NCBI GenBank assembly: GCA_963743875.1
Contig: CAVURM010000001.1
Coordinates: 124,001 to 188,000, forward strand
DNA: 64,000 bases
Direction: 5' to 3'
From: RHKX01 sp963743875
GTDB lineage: Bacteria > Actinomycetota > Thermoleophilia > Solirubrobacterales > 70-9
The notes beneath the pieces are model-generated. The model worked only from the letters and a program-made list of their open reading frames with translations, searched no databases and was not told the DNA's origin. Positions 25,983 through 34,166 of this stretch are shown piece by piece; position 1 is the first letter of the stretch; every line of letters starts with the position of its first letter. A program made the position numbers and the translations under genes.

Positions 25983-26696
25983 ATGCTGCCCGAAGTCGAC
26001 ACCCTCGCCACCATCGTCGTCTGCGAGGACGATCCGATCACCCGGGAGCTCCTCTGCGACAACCTCGAGGCGGATCGTTTCGAACCCCTGGCCGCCGGCA
26101 CCGCCGAGGAGGCCCTGCGCTTCTGCCGCTACGAGGCGCCCGACGTCCTGTTGATCGACATCGGCCTGCCCGACGCCTCCGGACTCGACGTGATCCGCGA
26201 GATCCGCGCGGCAGCCGGTCCGGCGCCGCCGTTCGACCCGATCATGCCGATCGTCGCGCTCAGCGGCCGCGGGGCGGACGACGACAGGGTCCGGGGATTG
26301 CGGGAGGGTGCCGACGACTATCTGGTCAAGCCATTTCGTTACGAGGAGCTGCTGCTCAGGATCAACAAGGTGCTCGACCGGCGACCCGCGAGTCACCAGG
26401 GCCCCACGCGTGTCGGATTGCTCAATATCGACACCGCGACCCGTGAGGTGCGAGTGGGGGATCGTGAGGTCGCTCTGGCCAACAAGGAGTTCGAGCTTCT
26501 GCGGACGCTCGCGACCGAGCCCCGTCGCGTGTTCACCAAGGAGGAGCTACTCCGCGATATCTGGGGCTACCAGGCCCATGGGCGGACGCGAACCCTGGAC
26601 TCACACGCGAGCCGCCTGCGGCGGAAGCTGGATCCGGAGCGCGGGATGTACGTCGTCAACTGCTGGGGCGTTGGTTACCGCCTCGTCGAGGGCTAG
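25983..26696 (+). CDS. OmpR/PhoB-family response regulator
   Basis: A 237-residue two-domain regulator. The receiver (residues 10-125) has the acidic pair in VVCEDDPITRELL, the phospho-accepting Asp in DVLLIDIGLPDASG, and the Lys in DYLVKPF. The C-terminal winged helix includes LANKEFELLRTLATEPRRVF, RDIWGYQAHGRTRTLDSHAS and GMYVVNCWGVGYRLVEG. It is followed 11 bases later by a small histidine-kinase-like gene, then the Tad genes, so the pair may switch on Tad pilus export. Confidence 0.9.
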   Translation: MLPEVDTLATIVVCEDDPITRELLCDNLEADRFEPLAAGTAEEALRFCRYEAPDVLLIDIGLPDASGLDVIREIRAAAGPAPPFDPIMPIVALSGRGADDDRVRGLREGADDYLVKPFRYEELLLRINKVLDRRPASHQGPTRVGLLNIDTATREVRVGDREVALANKEFELLRTLATEPRRVFTKEELLRDIWGYQAHGRTRTLDSHASRLRRKLDPERGMYVVNCWGVGYRLVEG

Positions 26697-26707
26697 GTGG
26701 GGGAGCG

Positions 26708-27376
26708 GTGGCCGGGCTGGTGATCATCCTGCTCGGCACCCTCGCCCTGGTCGAGGGTGGTCGGTTGTTCCGCGATGCCCGCAGGGCTCGGCGACTCAAT
26801 CGAGGGATGCACGAGCTGCGTCGGCCGCTGCAGGCGATCGCTTTGACGCTCGAGGCGCGCTCACCCGATCTCGTCGGCGCCGAAGCCTGCCTCGAGCAGG
26901 CGCGGCGAGCGCTGCGGGAACTCGATGCAACCGTCAACGGCCGCCGCCCCGGCTCGCTGGTCAGACGGGCCCGGATCGGCGAGGTCGTCGATGCACTGGA
27001 CCGACGCTGGCGCTTCGCCGACGTCGAGGTCGAGGGGCCGGTCGTCGACCGCGACATCGAGGCCGATGTCGACCGACTCGGCGCCGCCCTCGACAACCTG
27101 GTCGCAAATGCCCTGCGCCACGGCACCGGGATCGTTCGCGTTCGAGCTTTGGCCGACGGCCGCAAGGCTCGCTTCGAGGTCCGCGACGATGGACCGCGCG
27201 GCCCGCGCCCGCGCTCGACTCAGCCCGGTGACCCGCGACGTGGTCACGGCCTCGAGGTCGTGGCGGCCGTCGCCTCGACCCACGGCGGCACGGTGTCTCC
27301 GGCCCGGTCGACCGTGGGAGGAGGCACCCTCGCCGCGATCTCGCTCCCGGTGGTGGGGGAGGGTACGCCGGGATGA
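26708..27376 (+). CDS. Minimal sensor histidine kinase
   Basis: A 222-residue protein. It has one N-terminal membrane helix (LVIILLGTLALVEGG), a short H-box-like segment RGMHELRRPLQAIALTLEAR (His in HELRRPL) and a GHKL ATPase domain with N-box LDNLVANALRHG, G1 VRDDGPRGP and G2 GHGLEVV. There is no periplasmic sensor, PAS or HAMP domain, so input probably comes from the membrane or a partner. It starts on GTG and its stop overlaps the SAF gene start (ATGA). It is the partner of the response regulator just upstream. Confidence 0.78.
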   Translation: MAGLVIILLGTLALVEGGRLFRDARRARRLNRGMHELRRPLQAIALTLEARSPDLVGAEACLEQARRALRELDATVNGRRPGSLVRRARIGEVVDALDRRWRFADVEVEGPVVDRDIEADVDRLGAALDNLVANALRHGTGIVRVRALADGRKARFEVRDDGPRGPRPRSTQPGDPRRGHGLEVVAAVASTHGGTVSPARSTVGGGTLAAISLPVVGEGTPG

Positions 27377-28032
27377 GCCGCAGAATCAGAGCGATCGCGT
27401 TCGGCGGGCTCGCTCTCGCGTGCGCCGTCGCCTCGGCGAGCATCGCTTCGGCCTACCGGGAGAGCGTTGACGACCGGCTCGGGGAACTGCGGTCGGTGGT
27501 CACGCTCGCCAGGCCACTCGAGCGGGGTACGCCGCTGCAGGGGCGGGTCCTGCACGCCTCTCTGGTGATGCGCGAGGTCCCGGTGAGGTTTCTTCCCCCC
27601 GACACGATCTCCGATCCGACGCAGATCGCCGGCAGGAGGACGGCTGCGACGATTCCGGCCGGCTCATACCTGCTGGCATCCCATCTGCGCTCGAGCGAGC
27701 CGCGCCAACCCTCCCGCCCGGAGCTCGGTCGGGACCTTCACCCCGTCGACGTGACGGTCAGCGGGGCCGGGGCGCTCGCGGCCGGACCGGTCGGCTCGTC
27801 TCGGGTCGACGTGGTGGTCGCGGGTGAGCCGGTGACCGGCGGCAGGGCCCGGGTCCGGGTGGAGGCGCGCGGGGTGCGCCTGATCGGGATCGAGCCCGCG
27901 GACCCGATCCAGGCCACAACCGCCGGGGGCGACAGCTGGAACGCGACTCTCGCACTCACCCGCAAGCAGGCACTGGACCTGATCGAGGCCGAGAACTTCG
28001 CTCGCGAGATCAGGTTGATTCCGGCGTCGTGA
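27373..28032 (+). CDS. cpaB: SAF-domain protein, CpaB/RcpC-like Tad pilus assembly factor
   Basis: A 219-residue protein with an N-terminal membrane anchor (AIAFGGLALACAVASASIAS) and a SAF domain (TLARPLERGTPLQGRVLHAS, then VPVRFLPPDTI and AATIPAGSYLLASHL). CpaB/RcpC proteins sit outside the membrane in Tad secretion and may help stabilise or channel the Flp pilus. Actinobacterial members are short like this one. Starts and stops overlap those of the kinase and the TadA-type ATPase, so it belongs to a tight operon. Confidence 0.78.
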   Translation: MSRRIRAIAFGGLALACAVASASIASAYRESVDDRLGELRSVVTLARPLERGTPLQGRVLHASLVMREVPVRFLPPDTISDPTQIAGRRTAATIPAGSYLLASHLRSSEPRQPSRPELGRDLHPVDVTVSGAGALAAGPVGSSRVDVVVAGEPVTGGRARVRVEARGVRLIGIEPADPIQATTAGGDSWNATLALTRKQALDLIEAENFAREIRLIPAS

Positions 28033-29177
28033 GCGCCGATCCCCCCGATCACGTCGGGCTGTTCGCCATCGAGCTCCGCGAGAAGCTGGTCGAACAGCGA
28101 CGGGCGCTTGCCGTGGCCGGAAACTCGGATCCGCCGGCGCTGCCGCCGGCGATTCGCGGGCTCGTCGCCGAGGAGGCCGCGCTGCTCTCGGAGCGGGCCC
28201 GTGAGCTGGTCGCCGATCGGGTCATGCGGGAGACCGTCGGCCTCGGGCCGCTCGAGGAGCTGCTCAGAGATCCCAACGTGGAGGAGGTGCTCGTGAACGG
28301 CCACCGCGAGGTCTGGATCGAGCGCCGCGGAAAGCTGGTCAGAACCGAGGTTGGTTTTCCCGACGAGGACGGCTTGCGGGATGTGATCGAGCGCGTGCTC
28401 GGCCCGATCGGCCGCCGCGTCGACGAACTCAGCCCGATGGCCGACGGCCGCCTGCCCGACGGCTCGCGGGTCAACGTGATCATCCCCCCGTTATCGGTGG
28501 ATGGGCCGGCCGTCTCGATCAGGCGCTTCGCCGGCATCCGGCCCGACCCGACTGAACTCGTGGCCCGCGGTTCGTTCGACGAGGATCTGCTCGACCTGCT
28601 GCGGGCTGCAGTCGACTCGCGCCGGAACCTGGTGATCAGCGGCGGGACCGGCTCGGGCAAGACCACCGTGCTCAACGCGCTCTCCTCGTTCATCGATCCC
28701 GGCGAGCGGGTGATCACGATCGAGGACGCAGCCGAGCTCAGCCTGAGCCAGCCCCACGTGGTCAGGCTTGAGAGCCGTCCGCCGGGCATCGAAGGCTCGG
28801 GGGAGGTGACGATTCGCGACCTCGTCCGCAACGCGCTGCGGATGCGGCCCGATCGGATCGTGATCGGGGAGGTACGTGGGGCCGAGGCGATGGATCTTCT
28901 CGTCGCGCTCAACACCGGCCACGGGGGCGCGCTCTCAACCGTGCACGCCAACGGCGCCGAGGACGCCCTGCGGCGAATCGAGACGCTGGCGATGATGGCC
29001 GGACTAGGGGTTCCGCACGAGGTGATCAGGGAGCAGGTGGCGGGCGGAATCGACCTGGTCCTCCACCTCGAGCGGGGCGGCGGCGGGACCCGTCGGGCGG
29101 CCGGGCTGTCGGAGGTCGTCAGGGTGGCCGGGATGCCCGCGGTGCGCGAGGTCTGGTCGCGGGCAGGGTCGAATTGA
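28029..29177 (+). CDS. tadA: Tad pilus/secretion ATPase TadA (CpaF)
   Basis: A 382-residue type II/IV secretion ATPase that drives Flp-type pilus assembly from the cytosolic face. Motifs: VEEVLVNGHREVWIERRGKL in the N-terminal domain, DGRLPDGSRVNVIIPPLS, Walker A ISGGTGSGKTTVLNAL, Asp box TIEDAAEL, Walker B RIVIGEVRGAEAMD and the His box NTGHGGALSTVHANGAED. All catalytic elements are present. It starts on a GTG overlapping the upstream stop (GTGA), and its own stop overlaps TadB. Confidence 0.92.
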   Translation: MSADPPDHVGLFAIELREKLVEQRRALAVAGNSDPPALPPAIRGLVAEEAALLSERARELVADRVMRETVGLGPLEELLRDPNVEEVLVNGHREVWIERRGKLVRTEVGFPDEDGLRDVIERVLGPIGRRVDELSPMADGRLPDGSRVNVIIPPLSVDGPAVSIRRFAGIRPDPTELVARGSFDEDLLDLLRAAVDSRRNLVISGGTGSGKTTVLNALSSFIDPGERVITIEDAAELSLSQPHVVRLESRPPGIEGSGEVTIRDLVRNALRMRPDRIVIGEVRGAEAMDLLVALNTGHGGALSTVHANGAEDALRRIETLAMMAGLGVPHEVIREQVAGGIDLVLHLERGGGGTRRAAGLSEVVRVAGMPAVREVWSRAGSN

Positions 29178-30022
29178 CCGCGGGGGCCGTTCCGGTCCTG
29201 CTCGCGGCGCTGGGCGGCGCCGCGGTCGTCGTTGCAGCGCGCGAGTGGGTCGGTGCGGTGCCGTCGCTTCTCGGTCAGGTTGAGGCCGCCGCGCGCACCC
29301 TCGCCCTGGCGGGCCGTGAGAACCGGACCCCGAGCGAGGAGGAGCAGCGCCGACTCGGAATCGTCGCCGGAGTCTCGCTCGGGCTCCTGGCGGTCGTTCT
29401 CACCGGATTCGGCCCGCTTGCCGGCCTGGCCGCGGGCGGGCCGGCCGTGGCTGGCTGGGTCGTCGCCCGCCGCCGTCGCCGTTATCGACTCCGGGTCGAG
29501 CGCGATGTGCCGGCGATCGCCGCCGGGATCGCGGACTCGATTGCGGCGGGGGGCTCCCTTCGGATCGCCCTGGTGGCCGCCGGTACCGGCCTCGACGGGC
29601 CGAGCGCGGTCGAGATGCTGAGGGTCGGCGCCGATCTCGATCTCGGGATGTCGGCCCGTCGAGCGCTCGAAGCCCTCCTCAAGCGGGTCCCCTCGGCGCG
29701 GATTGACGCTCTGGTCGCGGCAATTCTCTCTCAGGAGCGGGCAGGTGGAGACCTCGCCCGGCTGCTGCGGCGCCACGCCAGGGCGGCGACCGAGCGACAG
29801 CGCGCCGAAAAGGAGGCGCGCTCGGCAACCGCGCAGGCGCGCATGACCGGAGGGATGGTGGTGGCGATGCCCCTGGTCATGGGCTTGCTGGTCGAGCTGA
29901 TCGCCCCGGGATTCCTCTCCGGAATGCTCTCCGAGCCGGCATCGGCGGCGCTCCTCGCGTCGGCCGCCGTTCTCCAGGTTCTCGGCTTCCTCGCCATCCG
30001 CAAGCTCGGGGTGGTTCGTTGA
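29174..30022 (+). CDS. tadB: Tad inner-membrane platform protein TadB (GspF domain)
   Basis: A 282-residue protein with N-terminal hydrophobic helices, a cytosolic GspF-like helical domain (ERDVPAIAAGIADSIAAGGS, then ERAGGDLARLLRRHARAATE) and two C-terminal helices. TadB and TadC form the membrane platform on which the ATPase works. The start is TTG at 29174, overlapping the TadA stop (TTGA), and the stop overlaps TadC in the same way. Confidence 0.85.
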   Translation: MTAGAVPVLLAALGGAAVVVAAREWVGAVPSLLGQVEAAARTLALAGRENRTPSEEEQRRLGIVAGVSLGLLAVVLTGFGPLAGLAAGGPAVAGWVVARRRRRYRLRVERDVPAIAAGIADSIAAGGSLRIALVAAGTGLDGPSAVEMLRVGADLDLGMSARRALEALLKRVPSARIDALVAAILSQERAGGDLARLLRRHARAATERQRAEKEARSATAQARMTGGMVVAMPLVMGLLVELIAPGFLSGMLSEPASAALLASAAVLQVLGFLAIRKLGVVR

Positions 30023-30855
30023 TCAGCTGGCTGGTCGTCCTCAGCGTGCTGCTTGCCGCCGCGGCCCTGTGGGAGCTCGCCGGCGCGCGCGGGAGTGCCG
30101 GCGCGCGGGCGATCCGGCGGCGGTTGCCGGGACGTGGGGGAAGGTCGACACCGCACCTCGGTTTGGAGCCGCTGCTTGGCGCCGGCGCGGATCGCCTGCG
30201 GGATGCGGGTCTGGAGGCGCGGCTCTCGCCGGCGGCGGTCCTCACCGCCAAGCTGCTCAGCGCCCTGCTCGCGATCCCGCTGGCCGCCGCAGCAGCACCG
30301 GTGGCGCCGGGCCGGTTCGGCCCGGTCGTCCTGATTGGCGTTCCGGCGGCTGCGTTCCTCGCGCCCGACCTGCTGCTCGAGCGAGCCGCTCGGGTCCGCC
30401 GCGGACGGGTCGCGGCCGCGTTGCCCGACGCGCTCGACCTGATGGCCACCGGAGCCGCCACCGGTCGCGGCGTCGGGGTGCTTCTCGCCGAGGCGATGCG
30501 GTCGTCGTCGGGACCGCTGCGCGAGGAGCTCGCGCGCACGGTTGCGGCGATCGAGTGCGGCTGCTCGAAGGAGCAGGCTCTGCGGGCGCTCGGCGAGCGA
30601 TCCCGGGGCAGCTCACTCGCCGGGCTGGCCGGGTCGCTGGAGCGCTCTCGCCGCCACGGATCGCCGCTCTCGCGGACGCTGCATGAACAGGCCGGTTCAC
30701 TGCGAAGCGAGCAACGAAGGGAGCTCACCGAGCAGGCCGCCCGCGCGGCGCCGAAGATGCAGCTCGTCGTCGCGCTGCTGCTGGTCCCGTCCGTGCTGCT
30801 GATCGTCGCCGCGGCGATCGTCGCAAACTCGGGGTCGCTGCTGCCCTCGTTCTGA
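30019..30855 (+). CDS. tadC: Tad inner-membrane platform protein TadC (GspF domain)
   Basis: A 278-residue GspF-family protein and partner of TadB. The helical domain contains RGRVAAALPDALDLMATGAA, then SKEQALRALGERSRGSSLAG and SRRHGSPLSRTLHEQAGS; the C-terminal helix is LVVALLLVPSVLLIVAAAIV. It starts on TTG overlapping TadB. The operon ends here. No Flp pilin, TadE/F minor pilin, prepilin peptidase or CpaE is found in the next 1 kb, so the pilin must be encoded elsewhere or be absent. Confidence 0.85.
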   Translation: MISWLVVLSVLLAAAALWELAGARGSAGARAIRRRLPGRGGRSTPHLGLEPLLGAGADRLRDAGLEARLSPAAVLTAKLLSALLAIPLAAAAAPVAPGRFGPVVLIGVPAAAFLAPDLLLERAARVRRGRVAAALPDALDLMATGAATGRGVGVLLAEAMRSSSGPLREELARTVAAIECGCSKEQALRALGERSRGSSLAGLAGSLERSRRHGSPLSRTLHEQAGSLRSEQRRELTEQAARAAPKMQLVVALLLVPSVLLIVAAAIVANSGSLLPSF

Positions 30856-30876
30856 GCGGGGGCCTGCCGGGTACCG

Positions 30877-31710
30877 CTACTCCGCGGCTTTGGAGGCGAG
30901 ACGCTTGGCGACCTCGCCGGCTGCCATGCAGAGCCGGTCCAGCTCCGCGGCGCCGCTGTAATGACCCTTGACGTTGACGCAGAGGCTGCCGGCGGAGAAC
31001 TCGAAGGCGAAGTCCTTCGGCGTCTGCTCGGTCAGCCAGACGATGAACGAAGGGGAGAACAGGCGCTTCATCCAGACCTGATCGTCGTTGGCCCCAAAGA
31101 AGACCTCGTAACGCTTGTCCAACGCCTCGCTCTCGAGCTCGAGCCGCTGCATCTTGCGAAAGGCGTCCTCCGCCGAATCCATGAAACGGAAGCCGGAGCG
31201 TCGCTCGCAGTACACGTCGGAGGCCTTGACGGCCGCGGCCGGGATGTCGTGCATGACAACGGTGAACCTGTAGTAGTCGGTGTCGGTGTTGCCCTCGCTG
31301 TCGCGGGTCTCCTCCTCGTAGGTGTAGAGGCCGAGGGCCCCGGGCGCGCCGCCGGGCAGGGTGCCGTGCATGACCTGCTCGGCGTGGCGGCTGTCGCCCT
31401 TGCGTAGCAGCGGCGTCGTCGGAGGCAGCATCGCCTGGCCTGCGTTGCGGTTCAGCCCGCGCGCCTTCGCATAGGAGCTGAAGAAGTCCTCCTGGGCACG
31501 GCTCGAGGCCATCACGTAGACGATCAGGAACACCAGCAGGGCCCCGACTGCAGCGACCGCCAATCCGACCAACGCTCCCGCGGCGAGCGTTCCGCAGACG
31601 AAGCAGGCGATCACCAGGACCGCCCCGAGGCTGAGCGTTACCGGGTGGGCCAGCAGGTTCTTGAGGTGGATCCCGCGGGTGTCGTCGGCGTCGAGCGGAG
31701 CTGTTTCCAC
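30877..31710 (-). CDS. Hypothetical two-helix membrane protein
   Basis: A protein of about 277 residues that I do not recognise confidently. Two adjacent hydrophobic helices near residues 25-70 (LSLGAVLVIACFVCGTLAAG and VGLAVAAVGALLVFLIVYVM) precede a large soluble domain. That domain has RFTVVMHDIP, YCERRSGFRFMDSAEDAF and FAFEFSAGSLCVNVKGHYSG, the last like the end of DUF3137-type proteins that measure small cytosolic domains at the membrane. The GTG at 31710 is preferred to the TTG at 31731. It converges on the tad operon and is divergent from mraZ. Confidence 0.6.
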   Translation of the reverse strand: METAPLDADDTRGIHLKNLLAHPVTLSLGAVLVIACFVCGTLAAGALVGLAVAAVGALLVFLIVYVMASSRAQEDFFSSYAKARGLNRNAGQAMLPPTTPLLRKGDSRHAEQVMHGTLPGGAPGALGLYTYEEETRDSEGNTDTDYYRFTVVMHDIPAAAVKASDVYCERRSGFRFMDSAEDAFRKMQRLELESEALDKRYEVFFGANDDQVWMKRLFSPSFIVWLTEQTPKDFAFEFSAGSLCVNVKGHYSGAAELDRLCMAAGEVAKRLASKAAE

Positions 31711-31902
31711 GGCGGGGACGCTACCCGGCAACGCGGCGTTTGCAACCCCACTTGCAGGAGCCCGTCGGCAGATGAGTTGCCCGATGCGGCGAATCTGGGT
31801 CCCTGAACCCCTTGTTCAAGCGGTTTCAGGCTGACACACGCTCCGGGTAGCAAGTCCGTCCGACAGAGCCTGTGGAATGCCGGACCAGTGTTGTGTTGCG
31901 AA

Positions 31903-31927
31903 GTGGGGCGTTGTGGGTTACCGTGGC
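31903..31927 (+). promoter_or_regulatory. MraZ box: three GTGGG-type repeats at 10-base spacing
   Basis: GTGGG at 31903, GTGGG at 31913 and GTGGC at 31923 recur with an exact 10-base period, about 145 bases upstream of mraZ. Direct GTGGG repeats separated by five bases are the established MraZ binding element, so this is the likely autoregulatory operator of the dcw operon. The rest of 31711-32071 holds no recognisable gene; it should contain the operon promoter and leader. Confidence 0.75.
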
Positions 31928-32071
31928 GCCCAGTTGAGAAACGAACACGAGAAGCAGATAGGGCCGGGGAGGCGAGGTTCCTCCCACCTCACCTCTCCGG
32001 CCCGGCTTCTCTCAAGACCGATCGCACCTGATGCCATTCGACTCCAACCCACCCCGGCCCTCCTTTGACGC

Positions 32072-32539
32072 ATGACCTTTCGTGGCCTCAACGAGCATTC
32101 GCTCGACACCAAGGACCGGATCACGGTCCCCGCGCAGTATCGCGCCGCCCTCGCCGAGGGAATCGTGCTGATGATGGGCATCGAGCCCTGCATCGAGATC
32201 TGGCCCGCGAGCGCCGCGGAGCGGATGGAGGGCGCGACCCTCTCGGAACTCAGTCCACTGAGTCGCGACGCACGGCGAATCCAGCGTCGTTTCTTTGCGC
32301 ACTCGGAGTCCGCCGAGCTCGATTCAGCCGGCCGCGTCCGGCTGAGCAAGCAGCTGATCGAACATGCCGGTCTCGACGGCCGCTGCGTGATCACCGGGAT
32401 GGGGACGCGCCTGGAGATCTGGGCACCCGACGAGTGGTTCGCCGAGGACGAGGAGAACGAGAAGAAGACGCCCGAGCTGACCGAGAGCCTCGCCCTGTCC
32501 CAGGGGGCCGGTGCTCAATCGCCGGGGGCGGGGCAGTGA
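32072..32539 (+). CDS. mraZ: Transcriptional regulator MraZ
   Basis: A 155-residue AbrB-like double-domain protein. The two conserved halves are HSLDTKDRITVPAQYR and SAELDSAGRVRLSKQLIEHA; both carry the D-x-K/A-G-R type loops used for DNA contact. MraZ forms a ring and binds GTGGG repeats in front of its own operon, here at 31903-31927. The acidic C-terminal tail is longer than in most homologues. It is the first gene of the dcw cluster, one base ahead of rsmH. Confidence 0.95.
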   Translation: MTFRGLNEHSLDTKDRITVPAQYRAALAEGIVLMMGIEPCIEIWPASAAERMEGATLSELSPLSRDARRIQRRFFAHSESAELDSAGRVRLSKQLIEHAGLDGRCVITGMGTRLEIWAPDEWFAEDEENEKKTPELTESLALSQGAGAQSPGAGQ

Positions 32540-32540
32540 G

Positions 32541-33500
32541 ATGGTGACACTTACCTACATGCCGACCGACCACGTTCCAGTCCTCGCAGCGGAGGTGATC
32601 CGCGACACCGATCCCCAGCCGGGTGAGACGGTCGTCGACTGCACCTTCGGCGGCGGCGGCCATTCGCGGCTCCTGGCCGACCGGCTCGGTCCGGAGGGCA
32701 CCCTGATCGCGATTGACCGCGACCCGGCTGCCGCCGAGCGGTTCGAGCAGATCGCCCATGAGGCGCCGTGTGAGATGCGGTTCATCCGCAGCGATTTCGC
32801 GACCGCCCTCGCCGATCTCGAGGCGGAGGGCGTCAGTCCCGACGTAATCCTCTTCGATTTCGGCGTTTCCTCGATGCAGATCGATGCCTGGGAGCGCGGC
32901 TTTTCCTATTCCTTCGACGCTCCGCTGGACATGCGGATGGATCCCGATTCGGAGCTGTCCGCTCGCACGGTCGTCAACGAATGGCCGGAGAGCCGGATCG
33001 CCGAGATCCTTCGCAACTACTCCGACGAGCGCCACGCTCGCTCGATCGCCCGCAGAATCGCCGAGCGACGACCGCTCGACACCACCTCCGAGCTTGTCGA
33101 CGCCGTGCGCGCCGGACTGCCGCCCTCGGCCCGCTTCGGCCGCGGCAACCCCGCCAAGCGCACCTTCCAGGCGATTCGCATCGCCGTCAACGGCGAGCTC
33201 GAGGCGATCGACGCAGCACTGCCCGAGGCGTGGGAGATGCTCGCGCCAGGCGGCCGGCTCGCGGCCATCTCGTTCCATTCGCTCGAGGATCGCCGGGTCA
33301 AACGGTTTCTCGTCGATCGGGCTCGCGGCTGCGTCTGCCCGCCCGAGTTCCCGGTCTGCAACTGCGGTCTGGTGCCCGAGGGCGAGCTGATCACGAAGGG
33401 TGGAGTCGCTCCGAGCTCCGGCGAGATCGCCGACAACCCGCGTTCCACGTCGGCCCACCTCCGTGTCGCGCGGAAGATTGATACCCGGGAAGCCGGCTGA
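32541..33500 (+). CDS. rsmH: 16S rRNA (cytosine(1402)-N4)-methyltransferase RsmH
   Basis: About 319 residues. The SAM-binding block is VVDCTFGGGGHSRLLADRLG followed by LIAIDRDPAA. Other family blocks are ILFDFGVSSMQIDAWERGFS, APLDMRMDP, GNPAKRTFQAIRIAVNGELE and ISFHSLEDRRVKRFL. It methylates C1402 in the decoding centre. ATG 32541 is chosen; an ATG six codons later (MPTDHVPV) is possible. Its stop overlaps the next start (TGATG). Confidence 0.95.
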   Translation: MVTLTYMPTDHVPVLAAEVIRDTDPQPGETVVDCTFGGGGHSRLLADRLGPEGTLIAIDRDPAAAERFEQIAHEAPCEMRFIRSDFATALADLEAEGVSPDVILFDFGVSSMQIDAWERGFSYSFDAPLDMRMDPDSELSARTVVNEWPESRIAEILRNYSDERHARSIARRIAERRPLDTTSELVDAVRAGLPPSARFGRGNPAKRTFQAIRIAVNGELEAIDAALPEAWEMLAPGGRLAAISFHSLEDRRVKRFLVDRARGCVCPPEFPVCNCGLVPEGELITKGGVAPSSGEIADNPRSTSAHLRVARKIDTREAG

Positions 33501-34156
33501 TGGGCGCTGCCGCGAGAGTTGCGCCGCGCCGCGCCCCGGCCCGTCCGAAGCCGAAGCCCGCGCGACCCAGGCCCGCCGAGCGCCGTCGCTCGACGTCCTC
33601 GGGGAACGTCGTGATGATGCCCGTCAACGCCGTCGGTCGCACCGCCGTGGCGGTCGGCGGGATCGCCGACTCCGGCGTCGTCGTCGGCATGTCGCGCAGC
33701 CGCGTTTGGATCGTCGTCCTGGGCCTGCTGTTGGGGGGGATCGTCGCGGTCAACGTGGTCGGCCTCAGCCTCAGCGCCGCCGGCAGCCAAACCTCGGCGA
33801 AGATCGACGAGCTGATCCGCGACAACAGCGTTCTCGGGGGGCGAATCGCCCATCGCCTCTCCAACGGCAGGATCACCGGCGAGGCCACCGCCCTCGGCCT
33901 CGCCATCCCGGCCCCCGACGCGGTCCATTACGTCAACTCCTCGGCCGCCGACGCAAAGCGGGCTGCCGAGCGCCTCGCCGACGGCTCGATCTCGAATGCG
34001 CCTCCGGTGCTCGCCCAGTCTGAAGCTGAGGTCGTCGACCCGTTGATCGCTCCCACGGAACCCACCGTGGTCACCGATCCCGCGACGATGGCCGCGGTGG
34101 ACCCGGCCGCCACAGCCGTGACCGCGCCGGCTGTGATACCCGAAGCGATCCCGTAG
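33500..34156 (+). CDS. ftsL: FtsL-like divisome protein (positional call)
   Basis: A 218-residue bitopic membrane protein located exactly where ftsL lies in dcw clusters, between rsmH and ftsI. It has a long basic, Pro-rich cytosolic segment, one membrane helix (VWIVVLGLLLGGIVAVNVVG near residues 69-88) and a short coiled-coil-like stretch (SQTSAKIDELIRDNSVLGGR) with a heptad look. An unusual Ala/Pro/Val-rich tail of about 80 residues follows, ending in AVIPEAIP. FtsL is poorly conserved, so the call rests on topology and position. It overlaps rsmH by one base. Confidence 0.7.
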   Translation: MGAAARVAPRRAPARPKPKPARPRPAERRRSTSSGNVVMMPVNAVGRTAVAVGGIADSGVVVGMSRSRVWIVVLGLLLGGIVAVNVVGLSLSAAGSQTSAKIDELIRDNSVLGGRIAHRLSNGRITGEATALGLAIPAPDAVHYVNSSAADAKRAAERLADGSISNAPPVLAQSEAEVVDPLIAPTEPTVVTDPATMAAVDPAATAVTAPAVIPEAIP

Positions 34157-34166
34157 GGCGGCCTCC

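Noticed and set aside
24568..26154. Long plus-strand open frame opposite the EntS-like MFS gene
   Set aside because: It is Asp/Gln/Arg-rich shadow sequence of a clear membrane protein on the other strand.
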